Notes: generated by a model not told the origin, from the letters alone. A DNA stretch of 64,000 nt from Ectothiorhodospira mobilis (GCF_900114895.1 NZ_FOUO01000004.1:144003-208002), one strand, 5' to 3'; counted from the first letter of the stretch, positions 1-8,689 are shown. Made by a program: numbers and translations.

Positions 1-260
1 ACCCGCTGCCCCAGATGCTCCGCCACCGCCTCTCCGGGGACCACCGCCACGCGGCGGACCTGGTCATCCTCGATCCAGTAGTGCAGGGGGTCCTCGAAAC
101 GCCGCACCACCCCCTCGGTGGTCACCGTCTCGCCGTGGAAACTCGAGGGCTGGGCGTGCAGGGCCATGAGGGGCACCGGCTGCGGTGTGGTGTTGCCACT
201 GCAGCCAGCCAGGAGGAGGGCCGCCGCCAGGACCCATGCCATGCGGGGGTGTGCCATCAT
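1..260 (-). CDS. lipoprotein, 3' end beyond window edge
   Basis: The first 86 codons are visible on the minus strand. The protein begins with MMAHPR, followed by a short hydrophobic stretch ending in LLLAGC, a good signal peptidase II lipobox with the acylated Cys at about residue 21. The mature part (residues 30-86) reads like a small beta-rich, OB-like module (ETVTTEGVVRR, HYWIEDD), but this fold is a guess. The start is ATG at 260 or 257; a purine-rich GAGGGGGAG lies about 8 nt upstream. It follows the NifX-like gene by 13 nt on the same strand, so the two are probably co-transcribed. Function unknown; an envelope location is well supported. Confidence 0.7.
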   Translation of the reverse strand, partial: MMAHPRMAWVLAAALLLAGCSGNTTPQPVPLMALHAQPSSFHGETVTTEGVVRRFEDPLHYWIEDDQVRRVAVVPGEAVAEHLGQR

Positions 261-273
261 ACCGGTCTCCCCC

Positions 274-666
274 TCAGCCGCCATGAGTGTGGGCATGACC
301 ATGGCCATGGCCATGATCATGGGGGGCCGGTTCGGGGAGGGGGCGCCCCGCAAACAGGGCACGGGCGGCGGCCACCGGGTCCGTCTCCCCGGTCAGGTGC
401 ACCCGGATGCCCATGGCATCCAGACGCTGCCGCAGCTTGTGCCCGGCGCTCTGGGTCACCAGGGCGTTGACACCGGATTGAAACAGGGGATGATGGTTCG
501 TGCCCTGGCCGAGGGTTGCATGCAGCGATTGGTCCCTGGGCAGGTCCACCCGATCCCGCTCCACGGGTTCGCCGTCGGGGCCTGCCTCATAGATCAGGAA
601 ACGCCGGGTCATGCCGGCGTGGCCGGTGATGGTGCGGAAGTTCTGGCTGGTCACCGCGATGCGCAT
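274..666 (-). CDS. NifX/NifB-type dinitrogenase cofactor domain protein with His-rich tail
   Basis: A 130-residue protein of the dinitrogenase iron-molybdenum cofactor family (NifB C-terminus/NifX/NafY fold, PF02579). It starts MRIAVTSQNF, has the early GHAG segment and the NHHPLFQSGVNALVTQ stretch, and spans the whole family fold in about 105 residues. Members of this family outside nif loci bind Fe-S or other metal clusters; none of the nif genes is visible here. The C-terminus is a run of alternating His (about residues 116-128, DHGHGHGHAHTH), suggesting metal binding. It is divergent from a DUF134 gene, a common pairing, so that regulator probably controls it. Confidence 0.85.
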   Translation of the reverse strand: MRIAVTSQNFRTITGHAGMTRRFLIYEAGPDGEPVERDRVDLPRDQSLHATLGQGTNHHPLFQSGVNALVTQSAGHKLRQRLDAMGIRVHLTGETDPVAAARALFAGRPLPEPAPHDHGHGHGHAHTHGG

Positions 667-701
667 GGCAAATCCTCTCGGGGGGTGAATCTTGGTCGGT
701 C

Positions 702-711
702 ATATGTTCAT
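702..711. promoter_or_regulatory. candidate operator ATATGTTCAT between NifX-like and DUF134 genes
   Basis: The 77-bp divergent intergenic region contains TATG-TT-CATA (703-712), an inverted repeat with a 2-bp centre, in a locally AT-rich stretch that stands out from the GC-rich surroundings. The ten bases ATATGTTCAT recur exactly at 1933-1942, upstream of the Rieske gene and the J-domain gene. It could be the site of the DUF134 protein encoded next door. That assignment is inference; only the repeat itself is seen. Confidence 0.4.
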
Positions 712-743
712 AATTTTCCCGGACTGAATCAACAGGGGCGAGT

Positions 744-1124
744 ATGCCAAGACCCAGAGGCCCGAGAAGGATCGTCTGTCATCCCCATTGCACCTACTTC
801 AAGCCCGCCGGCGTGCCCCTGCGGGACCTGGAGGAGTCGGTGCTGCAGATGGAGGAGGTGGAAGCCATCCGCTTGGCGGATCTGGAGGGACAGTACCACG
901 AGGATGCGGCCCGTTCCATGGGCGTTTCCCGTTCCACCTTCTCACGCACCCTGGTGTCGGCCCGGCGCAAGATGGCCATGGCCATCCTCCAGGGGCGGGC
1001 CATCCGCATCGAGACCGGTATGGCCGATCATGTGGCCGAGGCGGCCCTGGAGGCGGCGGCCCTGGAGGGGATGCTCTGCCCCCATTGTGCCCGCCCCCTC
1101 AAGGGGATCCTGGAGGATGCCTGA
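744..1124 (+). CDS. DUF134 family DNA-binding protein
   Basis: A 126-residue DUF134 protein. The N-terminus MPRPRGPRRI is followed by a C-x3-C pair (RIVCHPHCTYF), then LEAIRLADLEG-like text (EVEAIRLADLEGQYHEDAARSM). A sigma-70 region 4-like helix-turn-helix follows (residues about 50-75, MGVSRSTFSRTLVSARRK). The C-terminus carries a second CPHC pair. Cysteine pairs plus HTH suggest a metal- or redox-responsive regulator. Family members usually neighbour NifX/NifB-like genes, as here. The stop lies 6 bp from the stop of the convergent Rieske gene. Confidence 0.88.
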   Translation: MPRPRGPRRIVCHPHCTYFKPAGVPLRDLEESVLQMEEVEAIRLADLEGQYHEDAARSMGVSRSTFSRTLVSARRKMAMAILQGRAIRIETGMADHVAEAALEAAALEGMLCPHCARPLKGILEDA

Positions 1125-1130
1125 GGAGCC

Positions 1131-1733
1131 TCAGACGGCGATGCCGTCCTCGTCCTCGCCGATCACGATGCGATGCTCGTCCAGGTACATATGGCGCGGC
1201 ACCACCAGATTGGTGGGGGCGGGCTGATTGCGCCATACCCGTCCGGCCAGGTCAAAACGGGAGCCGTGGCAGGTGCAGAAATAACCTCCGTACCAATGGG
1301 GACCCAGATCCTCGGGCTTGATCTCGGGCCGGTAAATGGGGGTGCAGCCCAGATGGGTGCACACCCCCACCAGCACGGAGATCTCCGGTTTGCGGGAGCG
1401 GTGGGGATTGCGGGCGTACTCGGGCTGTTGCGTGGTCACCTCCGAGTCCGGGTCCGCCAGCCGCGGGCGGTTTTTGGGAAGCAGTTCCAGCATGGTTTGG
1501 GTGCGGTGGGTGATCCAGATGGGTTTGCCGCGCCACTCCACGGTGATCATCTGGCCGGGTTCGATGCCGCTGATGTCCACCTCCACCGGGGCGCCGGCAT
1601 GGCGTGCCCGGGCGCTGGGGGACCAGGAGGCCAGGTAAGGATAGGCCAGGGCCGTGACACCGGCCCCGCCCACCAGTCCGGTGGCGGCGGTGAGGAACCG
1701 CCTGCGGCTAAGCTGGGGTTGCTGCTGGGTCAT
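1131..1733 (-). CDS. petA: Rieske iron-sulfur subunit of cytochrome bc1, stand-alone copy
   Basis: A 200-residue ubiquinol-cytochrome c reductase Rieske subunit. It has a twin-arginine-like start (SRRRFLTAATG) and one N-terminal membrane anchor. The two cluster loops are CTHLGC and CTCHGS, supplying two Cys and two His to the [2Fe-2S] centre plus the disulfide Cys pair. The C-terminal APTNLVVP segment is typical of the family. ATG at 1733 was chosen because GGAGGT lies 7 nt upstream; the in-frame ATG at 1739 has the same site only 1 nt away. No cytochrome b (petB) or c1 (petC) gene follows: the next gene downstream runs the other way. It may be a second copy, as petA2 is in Rubrivivax; that is inference. 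Confidence 0.92.
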   Translation of the reverse strand: MTQQQPQLSRRRFLTAATGLVGGAGVTALAYPYLASWSPSARARHAGAPVEVDISGIEPGQMITVEWRGKPIWITHRTQTMLELLPKNRPRLADPDSEVTTQQPEYARNPHRSRKPEISVLVGVCTHLGCTPIYRPEIKPEDLGPHWYGGYFCTCHGSRFDLAGRVWRNQPAPTNLVVPRHMYLDEHRIVIGEDEDGIAV

Positions 1734-1932
1734 CGTCATCACCTCCGGGGCCCGGGGGCCTCTATCGATGGGTTTCCACAACCGGATCGGGATCCCGGCC
1801 GTCCTCCATGAAAGGAGGCCTGGCACGGGTCCATTAGAAGATGCTGATCCGCCGCATTCATAGGGTCTTTTCATGGCCTTTCAAGATCCGGGAACGAGAC
1901 GCCCGCTGAAACTGCCACGGCTTATTTTGGGT

Positions 1933-1942
1933 ATATGTTCAT
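1933..1942. promoter_or_regulatory. second copy of the ATATGTTCAT motif
   Basis: An exact 10-base repeat of the motif at 702-711, in the 341-bp non-coding stretch (1734-2074) between the divergent Rieske and J-domain genes. Here the last palindromic base differs (TATGTTCATT). Nothing else in this stretch was recognised as a gene or terminator. If the DUF134 protein binds the motif, the Rieske gene or the J-domain gene would be in its regulon. Confidence 0.35.
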
Positions 1943-2074
1943 TTTGATTGCAAGAATCCGTGTCCGTTCCTCGGGACGGGGAATCCGGTACCGGTCCCGT
2001 GGTTTTCGCCACGGACGCGTTACCATAGGGGGCTGGCGGAAAGGGAACGGTTCATCCAAGGCACCCGGGGTACC

Positions 2075-3508
2075 ATGAAGCGCTTGAGAACCCATTACGA
2101 CAATCTCCAGGTGAGCGAGAACGCCAGCCAGGAGGTCATCCGGGGGGCGTACAAGTTCCTCTCCCAGAAATGGCATCCGGACAAGAACCCCGATCAGCGG
2201 GCCCGGGCGGAACGCATCACCCGCATCCTCAACGATGCCTATGCCGTCCTCTCCGATCCGCAGCGGCGCCGGGAGCACGACCGCTGGATCGCCGATCAGC
2301 GCCGGGCCCTGGCCTTCGACGTGACCCTGGCGGTCTCCCCTGGCGCAGGCGAGGCAAGGACCTTCTCCTATGGCTGCACCGAGGGCCTGCAGCCGGTCCT
2401 GGTGGGACCCGGGCGGCGTTTCATCAGCCTGCAGGACGGCACCGTGCTGGATACCCGCACGGCCCTGCACTGGATGACCCACTCCGTGGGGGAGGAATGG
2501 CGGGACGGCCGTTTCAGTGGCCATCCCGAGTTCTACGATGCCGGGCGCGCCCAGGACGCGGCGCGGCGCTTCAACGACCGCTATGGCTGCGGCCGGGAGA
2601 CCCCCTGGCGCCTGCCCAGCAAGCGCGAACTGCGCTCGCTCTTCCAGCGTTCCATGGTCCCGTTCAAGCGTGTCCTGGACGAATCGGTCTTCTCCCCGGA
2701 TTACCGCGCCCCCTACTGGACCCGTGCCGACAACCTCTGGCTGCAGGAGGACCGGCCCCGGCTGGTATCCCTCCACGGCGATCCCCCGCCGGGCGGGAAT
2801 GCGCATCCCCTGGGCCGGGTGCGGCTGGTGCGGGGGCCGGACCCAGTCATGTTGGCCGAGGCCATGCATCAGGTGGCCCAGGGTCTGCTCAGGGAAAAGG
2901 AGCGGGAGGCGGCCCTGGAGGTCCTCAACCAAGGGCTGGCCCACGCCCGGGACACCCGTGGCATGGAGGACCGCAATGTGGTGCTGTGGATCCGTGACCT
3001 GGCCCGGGCCCATTTCCAGGGCAATGACTACGACCGCGCGGAGTGGTGGCTCAAGGAGATGGTGCAGGAGGCCCGCAAGCGGTTCGGCAAGGCGCACATG
3101 GAGGTGTTCAACAGCCTCATGGACCTGGGCTATTTCTACAAGACGACGCAGAACTACCTGCTGGCCCGGGATACCTTCATGGAGGGCTATGAGCTGTTGC
3201 GCGGGCTGGAGGTGGACGAGGGCGACGAGGGGCTCCTGCTGGCCCTCCTGCACGACCTGGTGGTGCTGCTGCTCATGCACCGACAGTATGGTCAGGCGGA
3301 GGAGATCATCCGCACCCATCTCAAGGACCTGCTGGCGGACGGGGAGGGGGCCTGGCCCGCCCGGGCGGGGATGCTGGTGCTGGTCCTGGGGCTGCTGCGG
3401 GAACGCAACGGGCAGACCGGCGGCAGCCGGGACCTGTTCACCACCTTCCTCAATGCCCTGCCGCCACCGGTGGCCGGGGCGGAGGATTTCCGGCGCCCCG
3501 GGCTGTAG
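2075..3508 (+). CDS. J-domain protein fused to Lcl_C (DUF1566) and TPR-like regions
   Basis: A 477-residue fusion. Residues 1-72 form a DnaJ J-domain with the HPD tripeptide (H34-P35-D36), which recruits DnaK-type chaperones. Residues about 100-250 match the Lcl_C/DUF1566 pattern: GTVLDTRTALHWM, then WRLPSKREL, YWTR and RLVRG. Residues about 265-460 are alpha-helical with TPR-like periodicity (ALEVLNQGLAHAR, AEWWLKEMVQEARKRFG, ARDTFMEGYELL). There is no signal peptide, so it is probably cytoplasmic. A client-specific co-chaperone is the likely role, but the client is unknown. It is followed 153 nt later by another large helical-repeat gene on the same strand. Confidence 0.75.
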   Translation: MKRLRTHYDNLQVSENASQEVIRGAYKFLSQKWHPDKNPDQRARAERITRILNDAYAVLSDPQRRREHDRWIADQRRALAFDVTLAVSPGAGEARTFSYGCTEGLQPVLVGPGRRFISLQDGTVLDTRTALHWMTHSVGEEWRDGRFSGHPEFYDAGRAQDAARRFNDRYGCGRETPWRLPSKRELRSLFQRSMVPFKRVLDESVFSPDYRAPYWTRADNLWLQEDRPRLVSLHGDPPPGGNAHPLGRVRLVRGPDPVMLAEAMHQVAQGLLREKEREAALEVLNQGLAHARDTRGMEDRNVVLWIRDLARAHFQGNDYDRAEWWLKEMVQEARKRFGKAHMEVFNSLMDLGYFYKTTQNYLLARDTFMEGYELLRGLEVDEGDEGLLLALLHDLVVLLLMHRQYGQAEEIIRTHLKDLLADGEGAWPARAGMLVLVLGLLRERNGQTGGSRDLFTTFLNALPPPVAGAEDFRRPGL

Positions 3509-3661
3509 GGTGCCGCCGGCCGGTGGCTGGCCTCGATCGTCTCCCCCCGAGTATGATCGGGCCATGCCGCAATCTCCGTCTTCCCAGAAGCCGCATTCGA
3601 GCCCTCCTGCGTCCCGCAGGTGGGCGTCCATGGGTTCCGTCCTGGCGGGGGCCGGGCGGTG

Positions 3662-6421
3662 ATGTCCCGGGCCGGGATCGAGCCGGCCGTGCGCAAGGGC
3701 CACGAGGCCTGGCGCACCATCTGGGAGCAGCTGGACGCGGCGGAGCGCAGCCGTGCGGTGATCGCCTTCCTGGAGCGTCTGCGGGACCCGGCGGCCCGGC
3801 TGGAGCGGGTCTGTGACGCCACCCTCAAGACCCTGGCCCGGCGCAAGCGCTTCCGTGTGGAGACCCTCAAACGCATGGGCAACCCCCAGCTGGCGGAGGT
3901 GCTGCTGCCCCATGTCCCCGCCGTCCTGGGGGCGCGGGAATGGACCCTGCTCTTCCTCGGCTACTTTGCGGACTACAAGACCGCCATCATGTGCCGGTTC
4001 CTGGATCTGTGCGGCGTGGAACACGACGAGCGTGGCTTCGTCGTGGGGGGCGATGAGCGGATCCGCCCGCCCCGGGACATGGAGGCGGTCACCGCCACCC
4101 TGGTGGAGTCCTTCGGGGTACGGGAGGTGGCCTTGTATTTCGGGGTCCTGCGGCTCATGGACCCGGAGCTCTGGCAGTTCCTGGAGCCGGTCCTGCCGGG
4201 GCTGTGGCAGGACTTAGAGGCACAGGGGGAGAAGCCGGAGGAGGGGGCCGGTCCCGTTTCCTGCGCCCCCACCCCTGCCCGGGAAGGCGGGGGCGCCCTG
4301 GACGTGTCCGAGGACTTCACCCAGCTGGACCGGGTGATCATCGAGCAGATCCTGGCCACCCTGTCCCGCCAGGACCGGGCCCTGACCCCGGACGAGCTGG
4401 TGGACCTGGTGGAGTCGGTCCATGCCCTGGATACCGGGCGCCAGCGCACCTATTTCCATCTGGGCTTTCTCGATGCCCTGCTGCCGGGGCGCGCGGCGGA
4501 GATGAACCGGCCGGAGATGAACGACGGCCGCCGCCACTGGTACCTCTCGGGTCTGCTGGCCGGCCATGTGCGCCAGCGCGACCACGAGGCGGTCAAGACC
4601 TGCCTGCGCCGCCACGCCGATGCCCTGCGCGCCGCCTCCGCCATCCCCGGCGGGGCCGGGGCCAGCCTGGTGAACGAGGTCTATCCCTATCTCCTGGAGG
4701 CGGGTTTCACCCAGGAGGCCATCCGCCTGCTGCGGGGCCAGCGGCGGCACCTGACGGCCCGCACCGTGCGCCGGGTGCTGGAATCGGCTGCGCGCGCCCT
4801 GCACGCCGGCGAGGCGGAACTGGCCAATGTCCTCTTGGTGGAACTCAAGGAGGGGATGCCCCATGCCGCCCTGGACGCGGAGGAACAACGGGAACTCCAT
4901 CCCCTGCTGGAACGCCGGCTGGGCCAGGCCCTGCAGGCCCGGGGCAACTTCGCCGGGGCCCGGACCCTCTACCAGGGGCTGCTGGAGTCGGGGGGCGGCG
5001 AGGATCCGGGACTGCTGGCGGACATGGGGCTGGTACTGGGGGGATTCCGCAGCCTGGAGGAGCTGGAATTGCCCCAGGACGCCGAGCAGGGGCGCAACCT
5101 CCTGGCCCAGCTGCGCAATGGCCGCCCCTACTTCTCGCAGGCCCTGGAGCGCTTTGGCCGCGCCGCGGTGGCGGCCCATTACGCCCTGGGTTTCATGGGC
5201 TATCTCACCTGGGTGGAGGCCGAAGGCCTGGATGCCGGCCGGGAGGAGGCCCTGGATCATGTCAACGAGGCCCTGGTGGGCCTGATGAGCGATGCCGCCT
5301 CCCTGGCGGCGGAACACCACGCCCTGTTGGACCGTTGCCGTTTCATGCAGTCGGTGCTCCTCATGGCGCGGCTGGACCGGGGTTCGGCCCGCGCCGCCAT
5401 GGAGGCCTGGCGGGCCATCGCCGGGGAGATGCCCGCCCTGGCGGGCCTGGGGGTGCAGCGGCTGATGGAATGTGCCGACCTGGTGGACCCCGCCCTGGCG
5501 GCGGAGATCGCCGAGGCGGTGTGGCGGCGCCACGGGGAGTCGGCCCCGGGGATCGTGGAGCGGCCGGAGTGGATCGCCCGCTCGGCCTATCTCCTGGATG
5601 CCCTCCTGGCCCTGTGCCGGGAGAGCGCGGGGCGGGACAAGGCCGGGCAGTGGCGCCTGTGGTCTTCCCTGGTGTCCGCGGCCCTGTCCGCCGGGCGCGT
5701 GGAGATGGCCCAGGAGGGGCTGGACGCCCTGGAGTCCCTGGCCTCGGACAGCCGCTTCTGTCAGCCCCTGCTGGCCTGGCTGGAGGCCCCGGAACGGGTG
5801 GATCCGGCCTGGTCGGAGACGGAGGTGCTGCGCGCCCGGGTGCGGCTCTATCGCCGCCTGGGCAAGGACGCGGAGGCCTTTGCCCAGTTGCGCGCCCTGT
5901 TCTTCGCCCTGCGGGACACCCGCCCGGTGGAGGCGGGTCAGATCCTGGGCCTGTTCCGGGAGTACGGGGCCTCGCCGGAGCACTACGCCGACCTCTCCCT
6001 GCCCGCAGGGGAGGCCGCCGAGACGGGACAGGAGGCGGACCTGGACCGGCGGCTGCAGGAGGGGGCCGAGGTGACGGTGCTGTTCGTGGGGGGCAACGAG
6101 ACCCAGGCACGCCATGCCGAGGAGGTGATCCGGACCGTGGCCGCGGACTGGCCCGGGGTGCGGGTGATCTTCCGCCTCACCGGCTGGTCCTCCAACTGGG
6201 GCCGGGAGGTGGATGCCCTGGCGCGCCAGGCGGCCGAGGCCGATGCCGTGGTGCTCATGACCATGATGCGCACCCTGCTGGGACGGGCCCTGCGGGAGGC
6301 CCTGAATGACCCGCCGCGGCCCTGGGTGCCCTGCACCGGTACCGGCCGCGGGGCCCTGGTGGAGAGCATCCGGCGGGCCGCCCGCGTCGGCCTGCGCATG
6401 ACCCTACAAGAGAGCCCGTAG
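3662..6421 (+). CDS. large alpha-solenoid protein with C-terminal DUF2325-like domain
   Basis: About 919 residues from ATG at 3662 (a GTG lies directly before it; a longer start at 3620 is possible). No transmembrane segment or signal peptide is apparent. Residues 1-200 and about 240-800 are mainly helical, with TPR-like segments (RGNFAGARTLYQGLLES, EMAQEGLDALESLAS). The last 120 residues begin VTVLFVGGNE, continue with VVLMTMM and end in the phrase PCTGTGRGALVESIRR. This resembles DUF2325, a small Rossmann-like domain starting with a VGG turn. The flanking J-domain fusion and flagellar locus suggest a cytoplasmic scaffold, but I do not recognise a function. Confidence 0.7.
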   Translation: MSRAGIEPAVRKGHEAWRTIWEQLDAAERSRAVIAFLERLRDPAARLERVCDATLKTLARRKRFRVETLKRMGNPQLAEVLLPHVPAVLGAREWTLLFLGYFADYKTAIMCRFLDLCGVEHDERGFVVGGDERIRPPRDMEAVTATLVESFGVREVALYFGVLRLMDPELWQFLEPVLPGLWQDLEAQGEKPEEGAGPVSCAPTPAREGGGALDVSEDFTQLDRVIIEQILATLSRQDRALTPDELVDLVESVHALDTGRQRTYFHLGFLDALLPGRAAEMNRPEMNDGRRHWYLSGLLAGHVRQRDHEAVKTCLRRHADALRAASAIPGGAGASLVNEVYPYLLEAGFTQEAIRLLRGQRRHLTARTVRRVLESAARALHAGEAELANVLLVELKEGMPHAALDAEEQRELHPLLERRLGQALQARGNFAGARTLYQGLLESGGGEDPGLLADMGLVLGGFRSLEELELPQDAEQGRNLLAQLRNGRPYFSQALERFGRAAVAAHYALGFMGYLTWVEAEGLDAGREEALDHVNEALVGLMSDAASLAAEHHALLDRCRFMQSVLLMARLDRGSARAAMEAWRAIAGEMPALAGLGVQRLMECADLVDPALAAEIAEAVWRRHGESAPGIVERPEWIARSAYLLDALLALCRESAGRDKAGQWRLWSSLVSAALSAGRVEMAQEGLDALESLASDSRFCQPLLAWLEAPERVDPAWSETEVLRARVRLYRRLGKDAEAFAQLRALFFALRDTRPVEAGQILGLFREYGASPEHYADLSLPAGEAAETGQEADLDRRLQEGAEVTVLFVGGNETQARHAEEVIRTVAADWPGVRVIFRLTGWSSNWGREVDALARQAAEADAVVLMTMMRTLLGRALREALNDPPRPWVPCTGTGRGALVESIRRAARVGLRMTLQESP

Positions 6422-6446
6422 ACGGCGCCGCCGGTGCGGCGTGGAC

Positions 6447-6481
6447 GGTACCCTCCCCTTGCGATGCAAGGGGAGGGTACC
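6447..6481. repeat. perfect 16-bp stem, 3-nt loop palindrome
   Basis: The arms 6447-6462 and 6466-6481 are exact reverse complements (GGTACCCTCCCCTTGC and its complement) around the loop GAT. It lies 26 nt after the stop of the 919-residue protein. No run of T follows on either strand, so it is a poor classical intrinsic terminator. A REP-like element or an mRNA 3'-end stabiliser is as likely. A 12-bp palindrome GGCTTGCAAGCC sits further on at 6537-6548. Confidence 0.8.
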
Positions 6482-6574
6482 CGGTATCTTGCAGAAGCGG
6501 CTTTTGCCGGCCCTGGGGGTGCGTTCGTCGCGTTTTGGCTTGCAAGCCCTTGCGCTACCTGATCCAATGCGCCC

Positions 6575-7126
6575 ATGGGTGAAGACGATCCTTTCGACAG
6601 TGTCCTGTCCATCCGCGACCGTCTGCCCCTGCGCTGGTGGGTGGCCGAGCCGCCCGGGGACGAGGGGATGGCCCGGATCAACGAGGCCAATGAGAGCCTG
6701 TTGCGGGTCTGTGCCAGTCTGGACGATGCCGCGCCCCATCCGGTGGAAGAGGCCGGGGAGCTCTCCCACGAGTTGCAGCGCATCGAGTCCAAGCTCAACG
6801 TCCTCGTGGAGATGGTGGGTTCGCTGCTGCACAGTCAGGCGCAACTGCCCCCGGCCGTATCCATGCGCATCGCCTCGACGGGGCTGGCCTGGGAGAGTCG
6901 GGACCGGGTCCCGCCGGGGACCGGACTGCAACTGCACTGGTATCTGTGCCCCCATTTTCCCCGTCCCCTGGAACTCTTCGCCCGCAGTTGTGCGAACCCG
7001 GAAGAGGGCATCACGGCCCGGTTCGAAGGGCTCAGCCCCCAGGTGGAGGACGGCATCCAGAAGATGATCTTCCGACGTCACCGGCGCAGCATCGCCCAAT
7101 CCCGTGCCCGCAGGGGAACGGACTGA
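6575..7126 (+). CDS. PilZ-like protein upstream of fleQ
   Basis: A 183-residue protein. Residues about 60-85 form a helical stretch ([20 protein letters not shown]). A beta-rich C-terminal half follows, with the order typical of PilZ domains: [12 protein letters not shown], then [12 protein letters not shown] and [10 protein letters not shown]. It ends in the basic helix [19 protein letters not shown], as do many flagellar-locus PilZ proteins. The canonical c-di-GMP-binding RxxxR and D/NxSxxG motifs are not intact (ASTGLAW takes the second position), so ligand binding is doubtful. It directly precedes fleQ (41 nt), itself usually c-di-GMP responsive. The start at ATG 6575 lacks a strong Shine-Dalgarno sequence. 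Confidence 0.6.
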   Translation: MGEDDPFDSVLSIRDRLPLRWWVAEPPGDEGMARINEANESLLRVCASLDDAAPHPVEEAGELSHELQRIESKLNVLVEMVGSLLHSQAQLPPAVSMRIASTGLAWESRDRVPPGTGLQLHWYLCPHFPRPLELFARSCANPEEGITARFEGLSPQVEDGIQKMIFRRHRRSIAQSRARRGTD

Positions 7127-7167
7127 AGGCATCGCGCCGTTCGAGCTTCACACACCGGATCACATCC

Positions 7168-8637
7168 ATGGCACCTGAACAATCCAGCACCACGTCCACA
7201 GGGGAAGTCCACTGGCCGCGGATGCCCCGCCGCGTCCTGGTGATGGCCGACGATGCGGAGCGGGCCCGCCGCCTGCAGACGGTGCTGGAGTTTCTGGAAT
7301 GCACCCCCGTGCTCCACGGCGACGGGCCTGTGTCGGCGCAGGAGGGGGACTGGCTCATGGTCCTGGCCAGCGGTTGCCTGGGGCTGCCGGATCCCGGGGT
7401 GCTGGAGGCCCTGGCCGGGGATGGAGGCCCCGTCCCCCCCATGGCCCTGGTGGGGGCGGCGGAGGAGTTCGACCCCCTTCCGGAGGCGCTGCAGCCGTGG
7501 CTGCTGCGCCGCCTGGATTATCCCCCGCGCTTTCATCAACTGGCCGATACCCTGCAGCGGGCCCGGCACCTGATGGTGAATGGCACGGATAGGGGCAGCG
7601 GGGCCAGCCGTCAGGCCCTGTCCCGTTCCCTGGTGGGCAGCAACCGCCGCATGCGCCGTATCCGCGAGCTCATCGAGCAGGTGGCGGCCACGGAGGCCAA
7701 TGTCCTCATCCTGGGGGAGACCGGCACCGGCAAGGAGGTGGTGGCGCGCAACGTGCACCGCTGCTCCTCGCGCCGGGACAAACCCTTTGTGGCGGTGAAC
7801 TGCGGGGCGATCCCGGGTGATCTGCTGGAGAGTGAACTCTTCGGACACGAGAAGGGGGCCTTCACCGGGGCCATCAGCAGCCGCGCCGGGCGCTTCGAAC
7901 TGGCCCAGGGGGGTACCCTGTTCCTGGATGAGATCGGCGATATGCCCCTGCCCATGCAGGTGAAGCTGTTGCGGGTCCTGCAGGAGCGCACCTTCGAACG
8001 GGTGGGAGGCACCAAGACCCTCACCACCGATGCCCGCATCATCGCCGCCACCCACCGCAATCTGGAGGAATCCATCGGCGAGGGGCGCTTTCGCGAGGAC
8101 CTGTACTACCGCCTGAACGTCTTCCCCATCGAGGTGCCTTCGCTGCGCGAGCGCATCGAGGACCTGCCGCTGCTCATCGGCGAACTGATCCACCGCATGG
8201 AGGCGGAAGGGCGGGGCAGCGTGCGCCTGTCCGAAGGGGCCCTGCGGGTGCTGGCGCAGCATGACTGGCCGGGCAACGTGCGTGAACTGGCCAATCTGGT
8301 GGAGCGCCTGGCCATCATGCATCCCGGGGAGACGGTTGCCCCCGCGGACCTTCCGGCCAAGTTCCGGGGCGGGATCGATGCCGCCGAACTGGAGGATCTC
8401 TCCCGCGACGGGGGTGCCCCGGACGGAGGGTTTCCCCTGGGGGGGCTCCCCGAGGATGGGGTGGATCTGAAGGAGTATATCGGCGCACTGGAGACCCGGC
8501 TCATCCGCGAGGCCCTGGAGCGGGCCGACGGGGTGGTGGCCCACGCCGCCAAGTTGCTGGGGATGCGCCGCACCACCCTGGTGGAGCGCATGCGCAAATT
8601 CGGCATCAGTCGCCCCGAGGATGCGACGGAAACCTGA
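7168..8637 (+). CDS. fleQ: flagellar master regulator FleQ (sigma-54 activator)
   Basis: 489 residues, the usual FleQ length. Residues 1-150 are a divergent FleQ-type N-terminal domain without a phosphorylation Asp. The AAA+ domain (about 155-400) has Walker A GETGTGKE, the sigma-54 contact GAFTGA, Walker B LFLDEIGD and the arginine-finger region FYYRLN-type ([10 protein letters not shown]). The C-terminal Fis-type HTH is [22 protein letters not shown]. The c-di-GMP pocket motif LFRS of Pseudomonas FleQ reads LSRS here (before LVGSN). ATG 7168 is chosen over the ORF opening at 6946 because family homology begins here; the Shine-Dalgarno sequence is weak. It heads the flagellar locus. Confidence 0.93.
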   Translation: MAPEQSSTTSTGEVHWPRMPRRVLVMADDAERARRLQTVLEFLECTPVLHGDGPVSAQEGDWLMVLASGCLGLPDPGVLEALAGDGGPVPPMALVGAAEEFDPLPEALQPWLLRRLDYPPRFHQLADTLQRARHLMVNGTDRGSGASRQALSRSLVGSNRRMRRIRELIEQVAATEANVLILGETGTGKEVVARNVHRCSSRRDKPFVAVNCGAIPGDLLESELFGHEKGAFTGAISSRAGRFELAQGGTLFLDEIGDMPLPMQVKLLRVLQERTFERVGGTKTLTTDARIIAATHRNLEESIGEGRFREDLYYRLNVFPIEVPSLRERIEDLPLLIGELIHRMEAEGRGSVRLSEGALRVLAQHDWPGNVRELANLVERLAIMHPGETVAPADLPAKFRGGIDAAELEDLSRDGGAPDGGFPLGGLPEDGVDLKEYIGALETRLIREALERADGVVAHAAKLLGMRRTTLVERMRKFGISRPEDATET

Positions 8638-8689
8638 CGCCCTGCCTTCCCTTCCTTCCAAGCTCTTGATTCTGAAGGGCTTATAAATC

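Noticed and set aside
1922..4024. 700-codon open frame on the minus strand
   Set aside because: It lies opposite the J-domain and solenoid genes, has His/Pro/Gln/Gly-rich text and no domain. It is the usual antisense shadow in GC-rich DNA.
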